From contig JAZKBN010000038.1 in assembly GCA_040388605.1 (NCBI GenBank), positions 57,349 to 121,348 of the forward strand: a stretch of DNA of 64,000 nucleotides, in the 5' to 3' direction. The notes beneath the pieces were generated by a model. It made no database searches, had not been told where the DNA came from, and worked only from the letters and a program-made list of their open reading frames with translations. The position numbers were made by a program, and so were the translations under genes. How positions within the stretch are numbered: position 1 is the stretch's first letter; every line of letters begins with the position of its first letter. Source of the DNA: JAZKBN01 sp040388605. GTDB taxonomy: Bacteria > Bacteroidota > Bacteroidia > Cytophagales > Flexibacteraceae. This document shows positions 1 to 9,737 of this stretch, one piece after another.

Positions 1-1249
1 AGCCCATTCCCAGCCTGAAATCAAATCCTACACCGCCGTCGTCTTCCGGGCGACAAAGGCCGGGCATACCGCTCACATCCTCGGCAACTGTTATGCCATG
101 CTTTAAGATCGTATGCGTAAGCTTATTGGCCATTTGCAGGTACAATACCGCTTCGGCATTTGTGTTCGGCGAAAAATAATCTGGCAGGCCGGTGAAGTCC
201 ATATTCAGGCCGTGGTTTTCGTAGAGCATGGATGTTATGCCGTCGAAACGGAAACCATCAAAACGGAATTCTTCGAGCCAATAACGCACATTGCTGAGCA
301 GGAATTGCTGCACTTCCCACTTACCGTAATTGAATACTTTAGAGTCCCATGCCGGATGGTCGCCGCGCTCGCCGGGGTAAAAATACTGATCGCCTGAGCC
401 GTCGAACATATTCAGGCCCTCATTTATATTTTTAACGCTGTGCGAATGCACCAGGTCCATAATAATGGCGAGGCCAAGGCCGTGCGCGGTATCAACGAGG
501 TACTTCAAATCTTCCGGTGTTCCGAACCTTGAGCTCGGCGCAAAGAAGTTGGAAACGTGGTAGCCGTAACTGCCGTAATACGGGTGCTCCTGCACCGCCA
601 TAAGCTGAACAACGGTATAGCCGCCTTCTTTAATGCGTGGCAGTATATTGTCGGCAAACTCACGGTAGGTGCCAACCCCGTAAGTTTCCTGTGCCATACC
701 GGTATGGCCTTCATAAATATAAACTTCTTTAATTTCTTCCGCAGCCGGGCTTATGAATTTCCAGTCATAAGGTTCAGATTTCCACACCTGTGCGGAAAAA
801 TCTTTGGTTTGTTCATTTTGCACCACACGTGCCGCAAAGGCAGGCAGGCGTTCTGAAGTTAAGGTTCGGCTGTGAACAACCACTTTGAACAGGCTGCCGT
901 GCACAAAGGTTTGCCCGTAAGTGGCATCATCAAGAAAAATTTCCCAAACATTTTTATCGTTCGGGTGCAGTGGGTGAGATTCGCGATCCCACCAGTTGAA
1001 ATCACCGGTGAGATAGAGCGCAAAGGCATTAGGGGCCCATTCACGGTAAAACCAGCCTTTATGCTCGGCGCTGTAATGCAGGCCAAGGTATTTGTGCAGT
1101 TCGGCAAAGTTATAGAGGCTTCCGTTATTCTTATTTACATAATGCATCATTCCCCGCCAGCGGTATAGCCTGTCGGTAATTTGAGCGTTAAAAGGAGCAA
1201 GCTCCGGATCGTCGGCAATCAGGCGCGGAAGGGTGGGGGAGAAGGGCAT
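1..1249 (-). CDS. glgB: 1,4-alpha-glucan branching enzyme, 3' end cut by window edge
   Basis: Reading leftward from an ATG at 1249-1247, 416 codons are open to the window edge, so the C-terminal third of the protein is missing. The enzyme makes alpha-1,6 branches in glycogen in the cytoplasm. The N-terminal half carries a CBM48-like stretch (REWAPNAFALYLTGDFNWW, about residues 65-85). The GH13 catalytic region has GFRFDGITSMLY with the nucleophile Asp near residue 336, and AEDVSGMPGLCRP with the acid/base Glu near residue 390. The 54-residue spacing and the GVGFDFRLGMG motif that follows match the eukaryote-type GlgB subfamily seen in many Bacteroidota. The gene is divergent from the MBL hydrolase at 1400. 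No Shine-Dalgarno site is visible. The family assignment is firm; only the missing end is unknown. Confidence 0.95.
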   Translation of the reverse strand, partial: MPFSPTLPRLIADDPELAPFNAQITDRLYRWRGMMHYVNKNNGSLYNFAELHKYLGLHYSAEHKGWFYREWAPNAFALYLTGDFNWWDRESHPLHPNDKNVWEIFLDDATYGQTFVHGSLFKVVVHSRTLTSERLPAFAARVVQNEQTKDFSAQVWKSEPYDWKFISPAAEEIKEVYIYEGHTGMAQETYGVGTYREFADNILPRIKEGGYTVVQLMAVQEHPYYGSYGYHVSNFFAPSSRFGTPEDLKYLVDTAHGLGLAIIMDLVHSHSVKNINEGLNMFDGSGDQYFYPGERGDHPAWDSKVFNYGKWEVQQFLLSNVRYWLEEFRFDGFRFDGITSMLYENHGLNMDFTGLPDYFSPNTNAEAVLYLQMANKLTHTILKHGITVAEDVSGMPGLCRPEDDGGVGFDFRLGMG

Positions 1250-1304
1250 GGCTTAATTGCTGAAATGATGCGTTTGGCAAAAATAGATATTTGTTGCTTC
1301 TTCC

Positions 1305-1312
1305 TACTTTTG
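1305..1312 (+). promoter_or_regulatory. TAnnTTTG -7 element upstream of MBL hydrolase
   Basis: TACTTTTG fits the Bacteroidota -7 consensus TAnnTTTG and lies about 90 bases before the ATG at 1400. A TTTG -33 element at the ideal spacing of 19-21 is not present, so this is a partial promoter match. Confidence 0.4.
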
Positions 1313-1399
1313 CAAACTGAGTGTAAGCTACATATTATTCGTTCACATCTAATTTCATTCCGAATTATCGGATAAATACCGTTTAAATAACGGCAATAA

Positions 1400-2170
1400 A
1401 TGAAAGTTACTTTCCTGGGAACCGGTACATCGCAAGGCGTACCCATGATTGCCTGCGAATGCCCCGTTTGCACTTCGCTTGATTACCGTGATAAGCGCCT
1501 GCGCACTTCGGTACTCATTGAAGTTAATTCTGTTCGTTTCATTATAGATACAGGGCCCGATTTCAGGCAGCAAATGCTGCGTGAACGGGTGAAGCGTCTC
1601 GATGCAGTGGTTTTTACTCACCAACACAAAGATCATATTGCAGGGCTCGACGAGGTACGTTCTTTTAATTATGCCCAAAAAGAGAACATGCCGGTTTATG
1701 CCACTGAACGTGTTTGTAAACAATTAAAAATTGAATTTGCATACGCTTTTGAAGCTTTTAAATACCCCGGCGTACCTCTTATAGATTTATACCAATTCGG
1801 CGATGAGCCATTTGAAATTAAAGGTGTAAAAATTACTCCCGTTACGGTAATGCACCACATGCTTCCCGTAACCGGATTCCGCATAGGCAATTTTACTTAT
1901 ATAACCGATGCCAACCGCATAGACCCCGCTGAGCGCGATAAGATACGAGGTTCGGAAATCATGGTATTGAACGGCCTCCAAAGAGAGCCGCATCCTTCGC
2001 ATTTCACCTTACAGGAATCGCTTGACGTTATTGCCGATATTAATCCCCGTGCGGCCTATCTTACCCATATAAGCCATCGCCTTGGGCGCCACGCTGAGGT
2101 ACAGCCAACTTTGCCTCCTAACGTTTTCCTGGCTTGGGACGGGCTTACGCTTGAATGCGGGGAGTGCTGA
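1400..2170 (+). CDS. MBL-fold metallohydrolase (PhnP/RNase Z-like)
   Basis: A 256-residue cytoplasmic metallo-beta-lactamase-fold hydrolase. It has the metal motif H74-x-H76-x-D78-H79 in FTHQHKDHIAGLD, a later metal-bridging Asp in ITDANRI, and a C-terminal LTHISHRLG His. The N-terminus MKVTFLGTGTSQGVPMIACECPVC is the signature of the PhnP/YycJ-like group common in Bacteroidota, where it is annotated simply as MBL fold metallo-hydrolase. The usual length is 250-260 residues, so it looks intact. The two Cys in CECPVC resemble the extra zinc site of PhnP. The substrate is unknown; phosphodiester or cyclic nucleotide cleavage is only an inference. The last 40 codons recur as a decayed fragment at 2917-3039. 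Confidence 0.88.
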   Translation: MKVTFLGTGTSQGVPMIACECPVCTSLDYRDKRLRTSVLIEVNSVRFIIDTGPDFRQQMLRERVKRLDAVVFTHQHKDHIAGLDEVRSFNYAQKENMPVYATERVCKQLKIEFAYAFEAFKYPGVPLIDLYQFGDEPFEIKGVKITPVTVMHHMLPVTGFRIGNFTYITDANRIDPAERDKIRGSEIMVLNGLQREPHPSHFTLQESLDVIADINPRAAYLTHISHRLGRHAEVQPTLPPNVFLAWDGLTLECGEC

Positions 2171-2255
2171 GTGCTTTGCAACAAAAGTTCCATATACTCA
2201 GCCTCAGCATTATTATTATCGGAGATTCACTTTCTATAAGCAACAGGCATTAAAC

Positions 2256-2284
2256 TAAAAAGCAACCATTTAGTAAATGGTTGC
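2256..2284 (-). terminator. intrinsic terminator of the 121-residue gene
   Basis: A perfect 10 bp stem (2262-2271 with 2275-2284) has a 3-base loop. On the minus strand it is followed by a T-rich run (CTTTTTAG), so it ends leftward transcripts from the gene at 2360-2725. Confidence 0.75.
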
Positions 2285-2359
2285 GATTAATCAGTTTTTA
2301 CCTGAATTCCTTTCAGCGGATTAAAATGCCTGTTGCCAATCTTTTTGGATCCGGAAAGA

Positions 2360-2725
2360 TTATTCCTGTCCTACTTTGAAGTTTGCAATAACCCTGTTCT
2401 TCTCAATGTCTTTAACAAGAATGGTTTTATACGAAGGGCCTTCTTTTGTAAGTTCCTTATAGTGAGCCTTTCCTGTATGCTTACCACCTTCATGTACCAG
2501 GTTTCCGGGTGTTAATTCAAGAATAAGCTCGGTTTGGTTTATTCCTTGTACTTCTGCCGTTTCAAGTTTAAAACCAACTTTTTCACCGTTTGTCGGGAAT
2601 TCGCCGTCTACAACAATATGGTCTTTAGTTCCTGCAAGGTCAATAAATGCATGCCAATTGCCTATGCTTTGCGCAAGCAGAGGATGATGTTCAATTGGGC
2701 TGTGGCCCGGTATTTGGTTTTCCAT
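2360..2725 (-). CDS. conserved-looking protein of unknown function
   Basis: A 121-residue soluble protein without signal peptide or membrane segment. I do not recognise the family. The sequence is mixed charged and beta-like (KVGFKLETAEVQGINQTELILELTPGNLVHEGGKHTGKAHYKELTK), with five His in the first half. The reading frame is credible because it is followed on the same strand by a clean terminator at 2256-2284 and no other good frame overlaps it. It is convergent with the MBL hydrolase. It could be a small stress or binding protein; nothing in the sequence decides this. Confidence 0.65.
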   Translation of the reverse strand: MENQIPGHSPIEHHPLLAQSIGNWHAFIDLAGTKDHIVVDGEFPTNGEKVGFKLETAEVQGINQTELILELTPGNLVHEGGKHTGKAHYKELTKEGPSYKTILVKDIEKNRVIANFKVGQE

Positions 2726-2916
2726 TTTACGTTTCTTAAAATCAAAACAGGTGTGTATGAACAGTATTCTGTTCAGAACTTATTTCATCACACACTGCTT
2801 AATTAAAAATTGGAGTGCAATAAGTGCACCAGGAAACGGAATATCAGAAATATAAATAGTTTAATTTTTCCGGGTTGAATCAGAGCTTAGGCTGGCCCGT
2901 TTTGGCTTTGAAAAGA

Positions 2917-3039
2917 AATTCCTGTAGGCTCTACCTTACCCATATAAGCAATCGCCTTGGCCGCCATGCCGAAGTGCAGCCAGCACTGCCGCCCAATGTG
3001 TTTTTAGCCCGGGACGGGCTTACGCCGGAATGCGGGTAA
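2917..3039 (+). pseudogene. decayed copy of the 3' end of the MBL hydrolase gene
   Basis: From the tac at 2932 the frame reads YLTHISNRLGRHAEVQPA then LPPNVFLARDGLTPECG and a stop at 3037-3039. This matches the last 35 or so residues of the hydrolase encoded at 1400-2170 (YLTHISHRLGRHAEVQPT, LPPNVFLAWDGLTLECG). Weaker similarity reaches back to 2917. No start codon or metal-binding N-terminus is present, and a key His of LTHISH is Asn. It is therefore a partial duplication about 0.9 kb downstream of its source, or the stump of a tandem paralogue deleted by recombination. Confidence 0.85.
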
Positions 3040-3086
3040 TAGAACGGTAAACGCCTGAATTTTAATGAAGCCTGTTACTCGATAAA

Positions 3087-3128
3087 ACAAAACAGCCCGA
3101 CCTCAATAAAGCGGCCGGGCTGTTTTTT
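3087..3128. terminator. bidirectional intrinsic terminator
   Basis: AAAACAGCCCG and CGGGCTGTTTTTT form a strong stem around a loop of about 16 bases. There is a T run on the plus side and TTTTGTTTT on the minus side. It most likely ends the leftward 5.9 kb gene that stops at 3177. Confidence 0.75.
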
Positions 3129-3176
3129 ATCCGTTCAACTCAGTTCCTTCACTAAGGAGCCGGGCTGTACAGCGAG

Positions 3177-6100
3177 TTATTCAATAACAATTTGCTTCAC
3201 ACCAATACCGCCGGCAACATATACCTTGGCGGTATAAATACCGGCAGGCAGGTTGAGGCTTAATGCTTCTGATGTATTGCCGGATGTGGTTTTTGTGTAA
3301 ACCAGGCGACCGAGGTTGTCGAAAACGCTAAGTGCTTTAATCTCGCTGCCTGCTGTAATGGTAAACGAGCCCCTGTTCGGGTTCGGAGATACATTCAGGC
3401 TAAGCGCAGCCCTGGGGCTGATGGCAAGGGGTGATCTCAATTTAAGTGTCAGCGGGTAAGTTTGGCCGGCGTTTAAGCTGAAAGTAAGGCGGGTAGCTGC
3501 TGTAAATGGCATATCTGTACCTGTTATATCGTCACGAACTATAAATCCGAAACGGTCGGCCCAATCGCTCATTTCGGTAGCGCTCAGGGTTAGTGTGGCG
3601 GCAGTGCTGCTGCGCAGGCGCAGGGCAATGGTATCGCCAATAGCAGGTACCAGGTTGGCAATTGCCTGCCTGTTTGTTGGCCCTGAAGGCTCTGACCAGA
3701 TATTGATGCCGGGGTTCATGAATTTCTCGGCATCGTACTCAAGCTCGAAAGCACGGGTGGAACCCGGCCTTTCCGCAATCACGGTTTCGTCGGAACGATC
3801 AGCGGTTTCAACTTTTAAGCGCAGCATGCTTAGGGCATTTGTACGCAGAATGGCTGCAGATGCATCGGTCTTTACTGCCTCGGCAGCCTTTAAAAGTGCA
3901 GTTGCAGCTGTTGCGCGCACTATAAAGCCCTGCCCGGAAGCAATAAGGTTGCTGCCGCTGTTAAGCCCTATACCACCCACATATACCGAATAAACACCTT
4001 GATTATGCCTGTAAACATAAATAGGGGCTGCAATGTCGGTTTTTGTCCATGCGGCATTGTCCCAATCTATGGCGCTTGGGTAAGGGTTTGCTACAAGGTT
4101 CCAGCCGTTAGGCACCAGGTTATCGGCGCAGCCTGCTGTGCAATAGCTTACAGGTAAAGTGAAGTCGCCGGTTACCGGCGGACCTGTAAGCGAGGCAGTA
4201 GCCCCGTTAGTAAAGAAATCATTACCGAACCAAACTTTTGCTGCCTTTCCGGCAGGCATGGGAACAGCCGCATTATCAGGCTTAAACCATCCGTCGCCGG
4301 AAGCATTGTTGGCGTAAAGGTAAACAGAGCCGCCGGGCGCCGCAGATACATAAGTAGATGCGAGGTATGGGTTAGCTGCAGTATTCCAGGAATCAACGTT
4401 AACCCCTACTACCTGGCTGCCAAGCATGTAATATGCGCCGAAACCTTCGGCATCGTTACGAATTGCGGCAGGGTCGAGCCAGCGTTGGGCAGTAAATGCG
4501 GTGGCATTTGTTATGAACGCACCCGCATTTACCTGTTCAAGACGGGCAGTGCGGGCAGCAGTAGAATACAGCGTAAAGGGCTTGTTATTCATATTGAAAT
4601 CGCCGGTTACAACATTAAGCGTATTGGTCACACCTGAAGCACCGATGAGTGCAACACCGGAAAGATTGTTTATTGTTAAATTCACAACCGACTGGGGCAG
4701 GCCGCTGCCGGTTAATTGCGATGCCGTACCGTTATATACATATTCAGCCAGTGTGCTGAAATTGCGAACTGCAGTTTGCACTGCTCCGAGCGGGCCTGCA
4801 GCTTCAATACCGGCAGGATCACATATCAGTATTTTGCCGCCGTCTTCCAGAGAGAATGTGCCGGGACCGGTTATAGTGTAACAGGCCGTAACCAGCGTGG
4901 CCCCTGTCGGTATGCTCATTGCCCCGGCAACGAACAGGTTGCCGTTGAGCGTTACGGTAGGGCTGCCTGTAACTGTAATGTTCCTGTACTCGCCGCTTAT
5001 GCTTTGATCTGTGCTGATAACCAAATCCTGGAGTGGTGCAGATTGAACCAAAAGCTCTACAAAGTTTGATTGGCCGCTGCCGCAGGATGATATACCTGTT
5101 ACAACCAGCCTGCCGGAGGTGGCAGACGGGCCAAATGTAAGTGTTACTTCGTTCCCGTTGGGGCTAAGCGATACATCGCTGCCTGAGTAGGTCCAGTCAA
5201 CAGATTCAGCATTGGGTATGGCATCAATTCTGTATGTTTCCGATGTGTTACGTACAGGAGTCGGCAAACCGGCAATTGCACCTGCTGCAGCCGGCAAATC
5301 TCTTACCAGTATGCTTACAGCATCGCTGAAAGGGCTGGGGCAGCCCGAAGTATAGCTCATCACGCTGTAAGTGCCTGTTGCGCTCACATTTATAGATGGT
5401 GTAGTTTCACCTGTGTTCCAAAAATAAGCCTCAGACTGGGAAGCTACCAGGTTTACGGTTACGCCGCTGCACATGGTGGTGCTGCCCATAACGGTAATTG
5501 TTGGCGCTACAGGGGTTACAGCGTTTATTACTACAACCGGCGAAATTTCTGAAGTGCAGCTTTCGGTTACACGTCTTGCATAATAAGAGCCGGGCGTACT
5601 TACGGTTATATACCAGGTAGTATCGCCGGTGCTCCAAATGTTGCCGGTGGTGTAGTTGGAATATATATCTACGGGCTGCCCGTTACAGATTACGGCGCTG
5701 TTGGCAGTATAAATCCAAGGGGCCGGGGCGGAAGTCACGCTTACATTAATCGGATCAGACAGAGTTGAATAGCATGTGCCATCAAATTGACGGACAAAGT
5801 ATGAGCCCGAGACTGATACCGTGATTGATTGCGTGTTTTCACCAGTGCTCCAAACATTCCCGTCGGTAATGGAAGAGGTAAGTGTTACAGTTCCGCCTGA
5901 GCAGAACGTGGTAGGGCCTGAGGCAGTAACTGCAGGTGTTTGAGGCGCAGGTATTATGGTAACCACTATTGTATCCGATACTTCGGAAGAGCAGCCGTTT
6001 ATAATTGTTTGCACGGCATACTTACCTGATACGTTAACAGTTATAACCTGGCTGGTCTCGCCGTTATTCCAAATGTTTCCTTCTCCATTGGTAGCTATCA

Positions 6101-9059
6101 GCGTTAAGCCAATGCCTTCGCAGGCAGTAAATGAGCCTGTGTTGGAATAAATTACGGGTTTGGGCGGCGGGCCCATGTTAACATATAAAAAGGGAGCATA
6201 CTGAGATTGGCATCCCATGCTGAATGTAGAAACGGAATAATAACCGCCGGTGGTTACAAGAATGCTTTGAGTAGTATCGCCGGTGTTCCACCTGTTGCCA
6301 TATTGTTCAGTGCTGGAAAGTGTTACTGTATTGCCGGTCGGCTCGCAGAACCATATTGGCCCCGATGCTGACATTCCGGGCACCGGAACAGTATTTACAG
6401 TTACAATTAAAGGGTCACTAAGGGCAGATGAGCAACGGCCTGCCACGGCCTGCACCGTATAGCTGTTGCCTGCGGTTACGTTAATTGTACGGGTAATTTC
6501 CCCGTTGCTCCATTGGAACTTATCGGCCGATCCGGCTCTGATTTTTACCAGCGTATTGGTTAAGGTATCTGTAACGTACATGTTGCCAAGGGCATCCATT
6601 GCAAGGCCTGCGGGTGCTACAAGGTTGGCAATAACATCTGGGGTGCCGGCCCCGGATGCGCCACGGGCGAACAGTGTGGTAATGTTTGAGGGTAATATTT
6701 TGAATATGGATGCGCTTCCCGAATGTGCAACGTAAACATTAGACAAGGAATCTATTGTAAGGCCGCGCGGACGGGAATAAGGGAAGCCGAAATTGTATAT
6801 GGTTGATACGTAACCCCAGTAATATATTTTGCGCACGCTGTTGTTTCCGTCAGAGACATAGATGTTTTTACCGGCATCTATGGCTACATATTCGGGGTTA
6901 TTAAACCTGGCCGAAGGCGCATAGCCATCGAGATTGCCGGCAAGGCTGCCTGCAATGGTTGTTACCCTGCCGGCAGCTGTTACTTTCCTTATCCTGTTAT
7001 TGCGCGAATCTGCCACATAAACATTTGCCGAGTCATCAAGGGCTATACCGGCTGGTCCGTTGAAGCGGGCATTTGTGCCAATTCCGTCGGAATAACCGGT
7101 TGTTCCGCCGGCTAATATGGTAACAAGACCGGCCTGTGTCATTTTGCATATTCGGTCGCTGTCAGAAATATATATGTTGCCTGCTGTATCAAGCGCAATT
7201 CCGAATGCATTAGAGAAGCCGAAAGGCGTTTTCACTGTGCCGTTATCGGTATAGCCATGAATAGTGCTTACAGCACCGGCCGGAGATACTTTACGTACTC
7301 CCGCCTCAGGGCTTCCGTGTTCAATTACATACAGGTTGCCATAAACATCGCTTGCCACGCCTGTGGCATTGCCGAATTGGGCCGCATTACCGGTGCCGTC
7401 GAAATGCCCGGGTGTGCCGTTGCCGGCAAGCTCTGATGCGCGAGGCGCGTCAGGTGTAACTGCAACAGCCTCGAGGGTTACCATGCCGCCGCCGCAAAAT
7501 TCTGTCTGGCCTTGTGCGGTAATGGTTTGCGCTATGGGGTTCCTGATAAATACTTTAACTGCCTTGCTCGGCAATGAGCTGCATGCCCCGGCAACTGCCT
7601 GTACGGAATAAATACCCGTTTCGGAAGCGGTAATGCTTTGCGTGGTTTCGCCGGTATTCCATAAGTAGGCTGCCGCAGGGCTTGCGGTAAGCTGTACCGA
7701 TGTAAAATCAGAGGTACACATATCTGTGGTATGGTCTGAAGTTACAGTTGGTCTTGCAGGTGATGCGTTTACAGATACCTCAATAGCATCGCCCGGAACA
7801 GATGTGCAGCCGGCAGAAACCGTTTGAACGGTATAGCTGCCTGTAACAGCAGCGGTTATGCTTTGGCCGGTTTCACCGGTGTTCCATATATAAGCATCTA
7901 TAACTTCGTTTATGCTGAGCTTGCTAATTAGCGAGTTGTCTGATGCTATGAATAAATTGCCTTCGCTGTCTGTTGCCAGTGTGTTAGGGTTTGCGAAATA
8001 AGCTTCATCGGTTGATGAGCCCTGGGCGAAAAAGGTAGAGGTTATGGTGCTCACATCGCCCGAGGGAGTGATTTTGCGGATACGGCCGTTAACCTTGTCT
8101 GTTGCATAGATATTTCCGGCACCATCAATTACTAAATCGGCCGGGGCCCTGAATGAGGCTGCCGATCCGGTGCCGTCGGCCGAACCTAAGGTTCCGCCTG
8201 CAAGGGTGCTTACATTGCCGTTAGGCAGAATTTTACGTATGCTGTTGTTGCCCATGTCGGCCACGTAAATATTGCCTGCAGCATCGGCAACTATGCCTGC
8301 CGGCATGTTGAATGTAGCGAGTGCACCCGGACCATCGGCAGAGCCTGAAAGGCCGGAATTACCTGCGAGTGAGCTCACATTGCCGGTCGGGCTGATTTTG
8401 CGAATGGCATTATTGCCGGAGTCGCTTACATAAATATTGCCTGATGCATCAAGGGCGAGGTCGGCAGGCTTGTTAAAGCTTGCGGCTGTGCCTGCGCCGT
8501 CAGCGGAGCCTGCCAGGCCTGAACCGGCAAGCGTTACTGTTACGCCTGCAGGGCTTATTTTGCGTATGGTGTTACCGAGCCTGTCGGCTACATAAATATT
8601 TCCGGCAGCATCAATTGCGATGCCGGCAGGGTTGTTAAAGCCTGCGGTGCCCGCATTGCCGTCGCCGCTTAAGGAAATGCCGTTGCCGGCAAAGTTCAGT
8701 ACGGCGCCGCCGGGTGTGATTTTGGTTATTTGGTTGCGGCCGGTGTTTGCCACATACATATTGCCCATACCGTCGAATACCATGCCCCCGGGATTAAGGA
8801 CCTTACCGCGCGCTGCGACCAGTTCCGATGAACGTACGCCGCTCAAGGGTGCCGAGAGCGTTACGCTTCCGCCTGTGCAAAATGAAAGCGGACCATTGCT
8901 GCTTATAGTTGGCTTTGGGCAGGCACTAACACGCGAGGCAGCTAGCAGACCGGCCTCCGTGTTGTTTTTTTCGTGCCCGAAGCCAAAAACCTGCCCTGCG
9001 CTCGCAATACCAAAGAGCGACAGACCGGCGGCAAAAATGTTAAATAAACTTTTTTTCAT
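3177..9059 (-). CDS. giant secreted NHL-propeller protein with T9SS type A sorting domain
   Basis: A 1960-residue secreted protein. Residues 1-25 form a signal peptide (MKKSLFNIFAAGLSLFGIASA). Two blocks of about six NHL repeats each (residues 85-385 and 540-843, with units such as GNIYVADMGNNSIRKI and STLAGG) should fold as beta-propellers. They alternate with Ig-like modules of the form WSTGDTTQSI...G.Y.V.....C.S. A PKD-like module and a parallel-beta stretch (GEYRNITVTGSPTVTLNGNL) follow. The end, about 1885-1960, is a T9SS type A signal (SPNPNRGSFTI, GRLVYTK, LPAGIYTAKVYV, KQIVIE). The expected fate is export by Sec, then T9SS, to the cell surface. A paralogue with three propellers lies at 12719-19558. 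The ligand is unknown; adhesion or polymer binding is an inference. Confidence 0.9.
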   Translation of the reverse strand: MKKSLFNIFAAGLSLFGIASAGQVFGFGHEKNNTEAGLLAASRVSACPKPTISSNGPLSFCTGGSVTLSAPLSGVRSSELVAARGKVLNPGGMVFDGMGNMYVANTGRNQITKITPGGAVLNFAGNGISLSGDGNAGTAGFNNPAGIAIDAAGNIYVADRLGNTIRKISPAGVTVTLAGSGLAGSADGAGTAASFNKPADLALDASGNIYVSDSGNNAIRKISPTGNVSSLAGNSGLSGSADGPGALATFNMPAGIVADAAGNIYVADMGNNSIRKILPNGNVSTLAGGTLGSADGTGSAASFRAPADLVIDGAGNIYATDKVNGRIRKITPSGDVSTITSTFFAQGSSTDEAYFANPNTLATDSEGNLFIASDNSLISKLSINEVIDAYIWNTGETGQSITAAVTGSYTVQTVSAGCTSVPGDAIEVSVNASPARPTVTSDHTTDMCTSDFTSVQLTASPAAAYLWNTGETTQSITASETGIYSVQAVAGACSSLPSKAVKVFIRNPIAQTITAQGQTEFCGGGMVTLEAVAVTPDAPRASELAGNGTPGHFDGTGNAAQFGNATGVASDVYGNLYVIEHGSPEAGVRKVSPAGAVSTIHGYTDNGTVKTPFGFSNAFGIALDTAGNIYISDSDRICKMTQAGLVTILAGGTTGYSDGIGTNARFNGPAGIALDDSANVYVADSRNNRIRKVTAAGRVTTIAGSLAGNLDGYAPSARFNNPEYVAIDAGKNIYVSDGNNSVRKIYYWGYVSTIYNFGFPYSRPRGLTIDSLSNVYVAHSGSASIFKILPSNITTLFARGASGAGTPDVIANLVAPAGLAMDALGNMYVTDTLTNTLVKIRAGSADKFQWSNGEITRTINVTAGNSYTVQAVAGRCSSALSDPLIVTVNTVPVPGMSASGPIWFCEPTGNTVTLSSTEQYGNRWNTGDTTQSILVTTGGYYSVSTFSMGCQSQYAPFLYVNMGPPPKPVIYSNTGSFTACEGIGLTLIATNGEGNIWNNGETSQVITVNVSGKYAVQTIINGCSSEVSDTIVVTIIPAPQTPAVTASGPTTFCSGGTVTLTSSITDGNVWSTGENTQSITVSVSGSYFVRQFDGTCYSTLSDPINVSVTSAPAPWIYTANSAVICNGQPVDIYSNYTTGNIWSTGDTTWYITVSTPGSYYARRVTESCTSEISPVVVINAVTPVAPTITVMGSTTMCSGVTVNLVASQSEAYFWNTGETTPSINVSATGTYSVMSYTSGCPSPFSDAVSILVRDLPAAAGAIAGLPTPVRNTSETYRIDAIPNAESVDWTYSGSDVSLSPNGNEVTLTFGPSATSGRLVVTGISSCGSGQSNFVELLVQSAPLQDLVISTDQSISGEYRNITVTGSPTVTLNGNLFVAGAMSIPTGATLVTACYTITGPGTFSLEDGGKILICDPAGIEAAGPLGAVQTAVRNFSTLAEYVYNGTASQLTGSGLPQSVVNLTINNLSGVALIGASGVTNTLNVVTGDFNMNNKPFTLYSTAARTARLEQVNAGAFITNATAFTAQRWLDPAAIRNDAEGFGAYYMLGSQVVGVNVDSWNTAANPYLASTYVSAAPGGSVYLYANNASGDGWFKPDNAAVPMPAGKAAKVWFGNDFFTNGATASLTGPPVTGDFTLPVSYCTAGCADNLVPNGWNLVANPYPSAIDWDNAAWTKTDIAAPIYVYRHNQGVYSVYVGGIGLNSGSNLIASGQGFIVRATAATALLKAAEAVKTDASAAILRTNALSMLRLKVETADRSDETVIAERPGSTRAFELEYDAEKFMNPGINIWSEPSGPTNRQAIANLVPAIGDTIALRLRSSTAATLTLSATEMSDWADRFGFIVRDDITGTDMPFTAATRLTFSLNAGQTYPLTLKLRSPLAISPRAALSLNVSPNPNRGSFTITAGSEIKALSVFDNLGRLVYTKTTSGNTSEALSLNLPAGIYTAKVYVAGGIGVKQIVIE

Positions 9060-9737
9060 AATTAATATGGCTTAGCCAATAAAACAATTGAAAATGAGCG
9101 TTTTAAGCCCGAAATAATGGATAGTTTCGCAAGGTAAGACATCCGGGTTTATATCCTTACCTTTAGAACAGGCTTTAATATTACTATTGTATTACCATAG
9201 CATTTGTTTTTATGCCACAAGAGTTCAAAAGTCAAAATGCAATTATATTGGTTTGTATTTCCTCAAATAAATTTATCAATTTAAGAAGAAGTTGTGGCGC
9301 CTATAGGCACTCAGGCATTCGTTCAATTAGTGTAAAGCGGGTACTCGTATTTTACAGTCAAATGCAATTTTCATCAGGCAGGAATGAACATTTCATACTA
9401 TATTCAGAACTGTTCAAGGTCATAAATAAGCTATATCGAACTTCAATGCCGGTGCCTTACTTTTCAAAGCATAGCACAGCATCGGCAATTTGAATGCAGG
9501 CATCCTGACCTGGTACGTGCCAATGCTTATAAAAGAAACGAGGGTATGCGGGGGGAGAATAAGGAGTTACCGGGTATTTGCAATCCCAAATCCGGTAAGT
9601 TTTTAGGGTCTGACAGCGACTGTAAATTGCGCTACATAATTATTTAGCTAAATCTGCAGTAAAACAAAAAACCACCCGAGCATTACCCGGCTGGTTTTCG
9701 ATACTAATATTCCGATTGTGTATAAGCTGATACTGAA
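9060..9737. other. intergenic region, no credible gene
   Basis: This 678-base AT-rich stretch separates the NHL protein start (9059) from the orphan T9SS tail. The 93-codon frame at 9212-9493 has no recognisable features and odd composition. Only the terminator at 9661-9696 stands out; the promoter of the NHL gene presumably lies near 9060-9180. Confidence 0.5.
9661..9696 (-). terminator. terminator after the orphan T9SS tail
   Basis: The stem AACCA-CCCG pairs with CGG-TGGTT around a 5-base loop, with one internal mismatch. On the minus strand TTTTTTGTTTT follows. It sits just downstream of the stop of 9738-10211. Confidence 0.65.

Larger units (their letters stand above)
2726..3176. other. 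intergenic stretch with a gene relic
   Basis: No intact gene is seen. It holds the decayed MBL 3' fragment (2917-3039) and a bidirectional terminator (3087-3128). The rest is AT-rich with no clear feature. Confidence 0.6.

Noticed and set aside
9212..9493. 93-codon frame on the plus strand in the gap before the NHL protein
   Set aside because: No signal peptide, domain or family likeness, and composition unlike neighbouring proteins.
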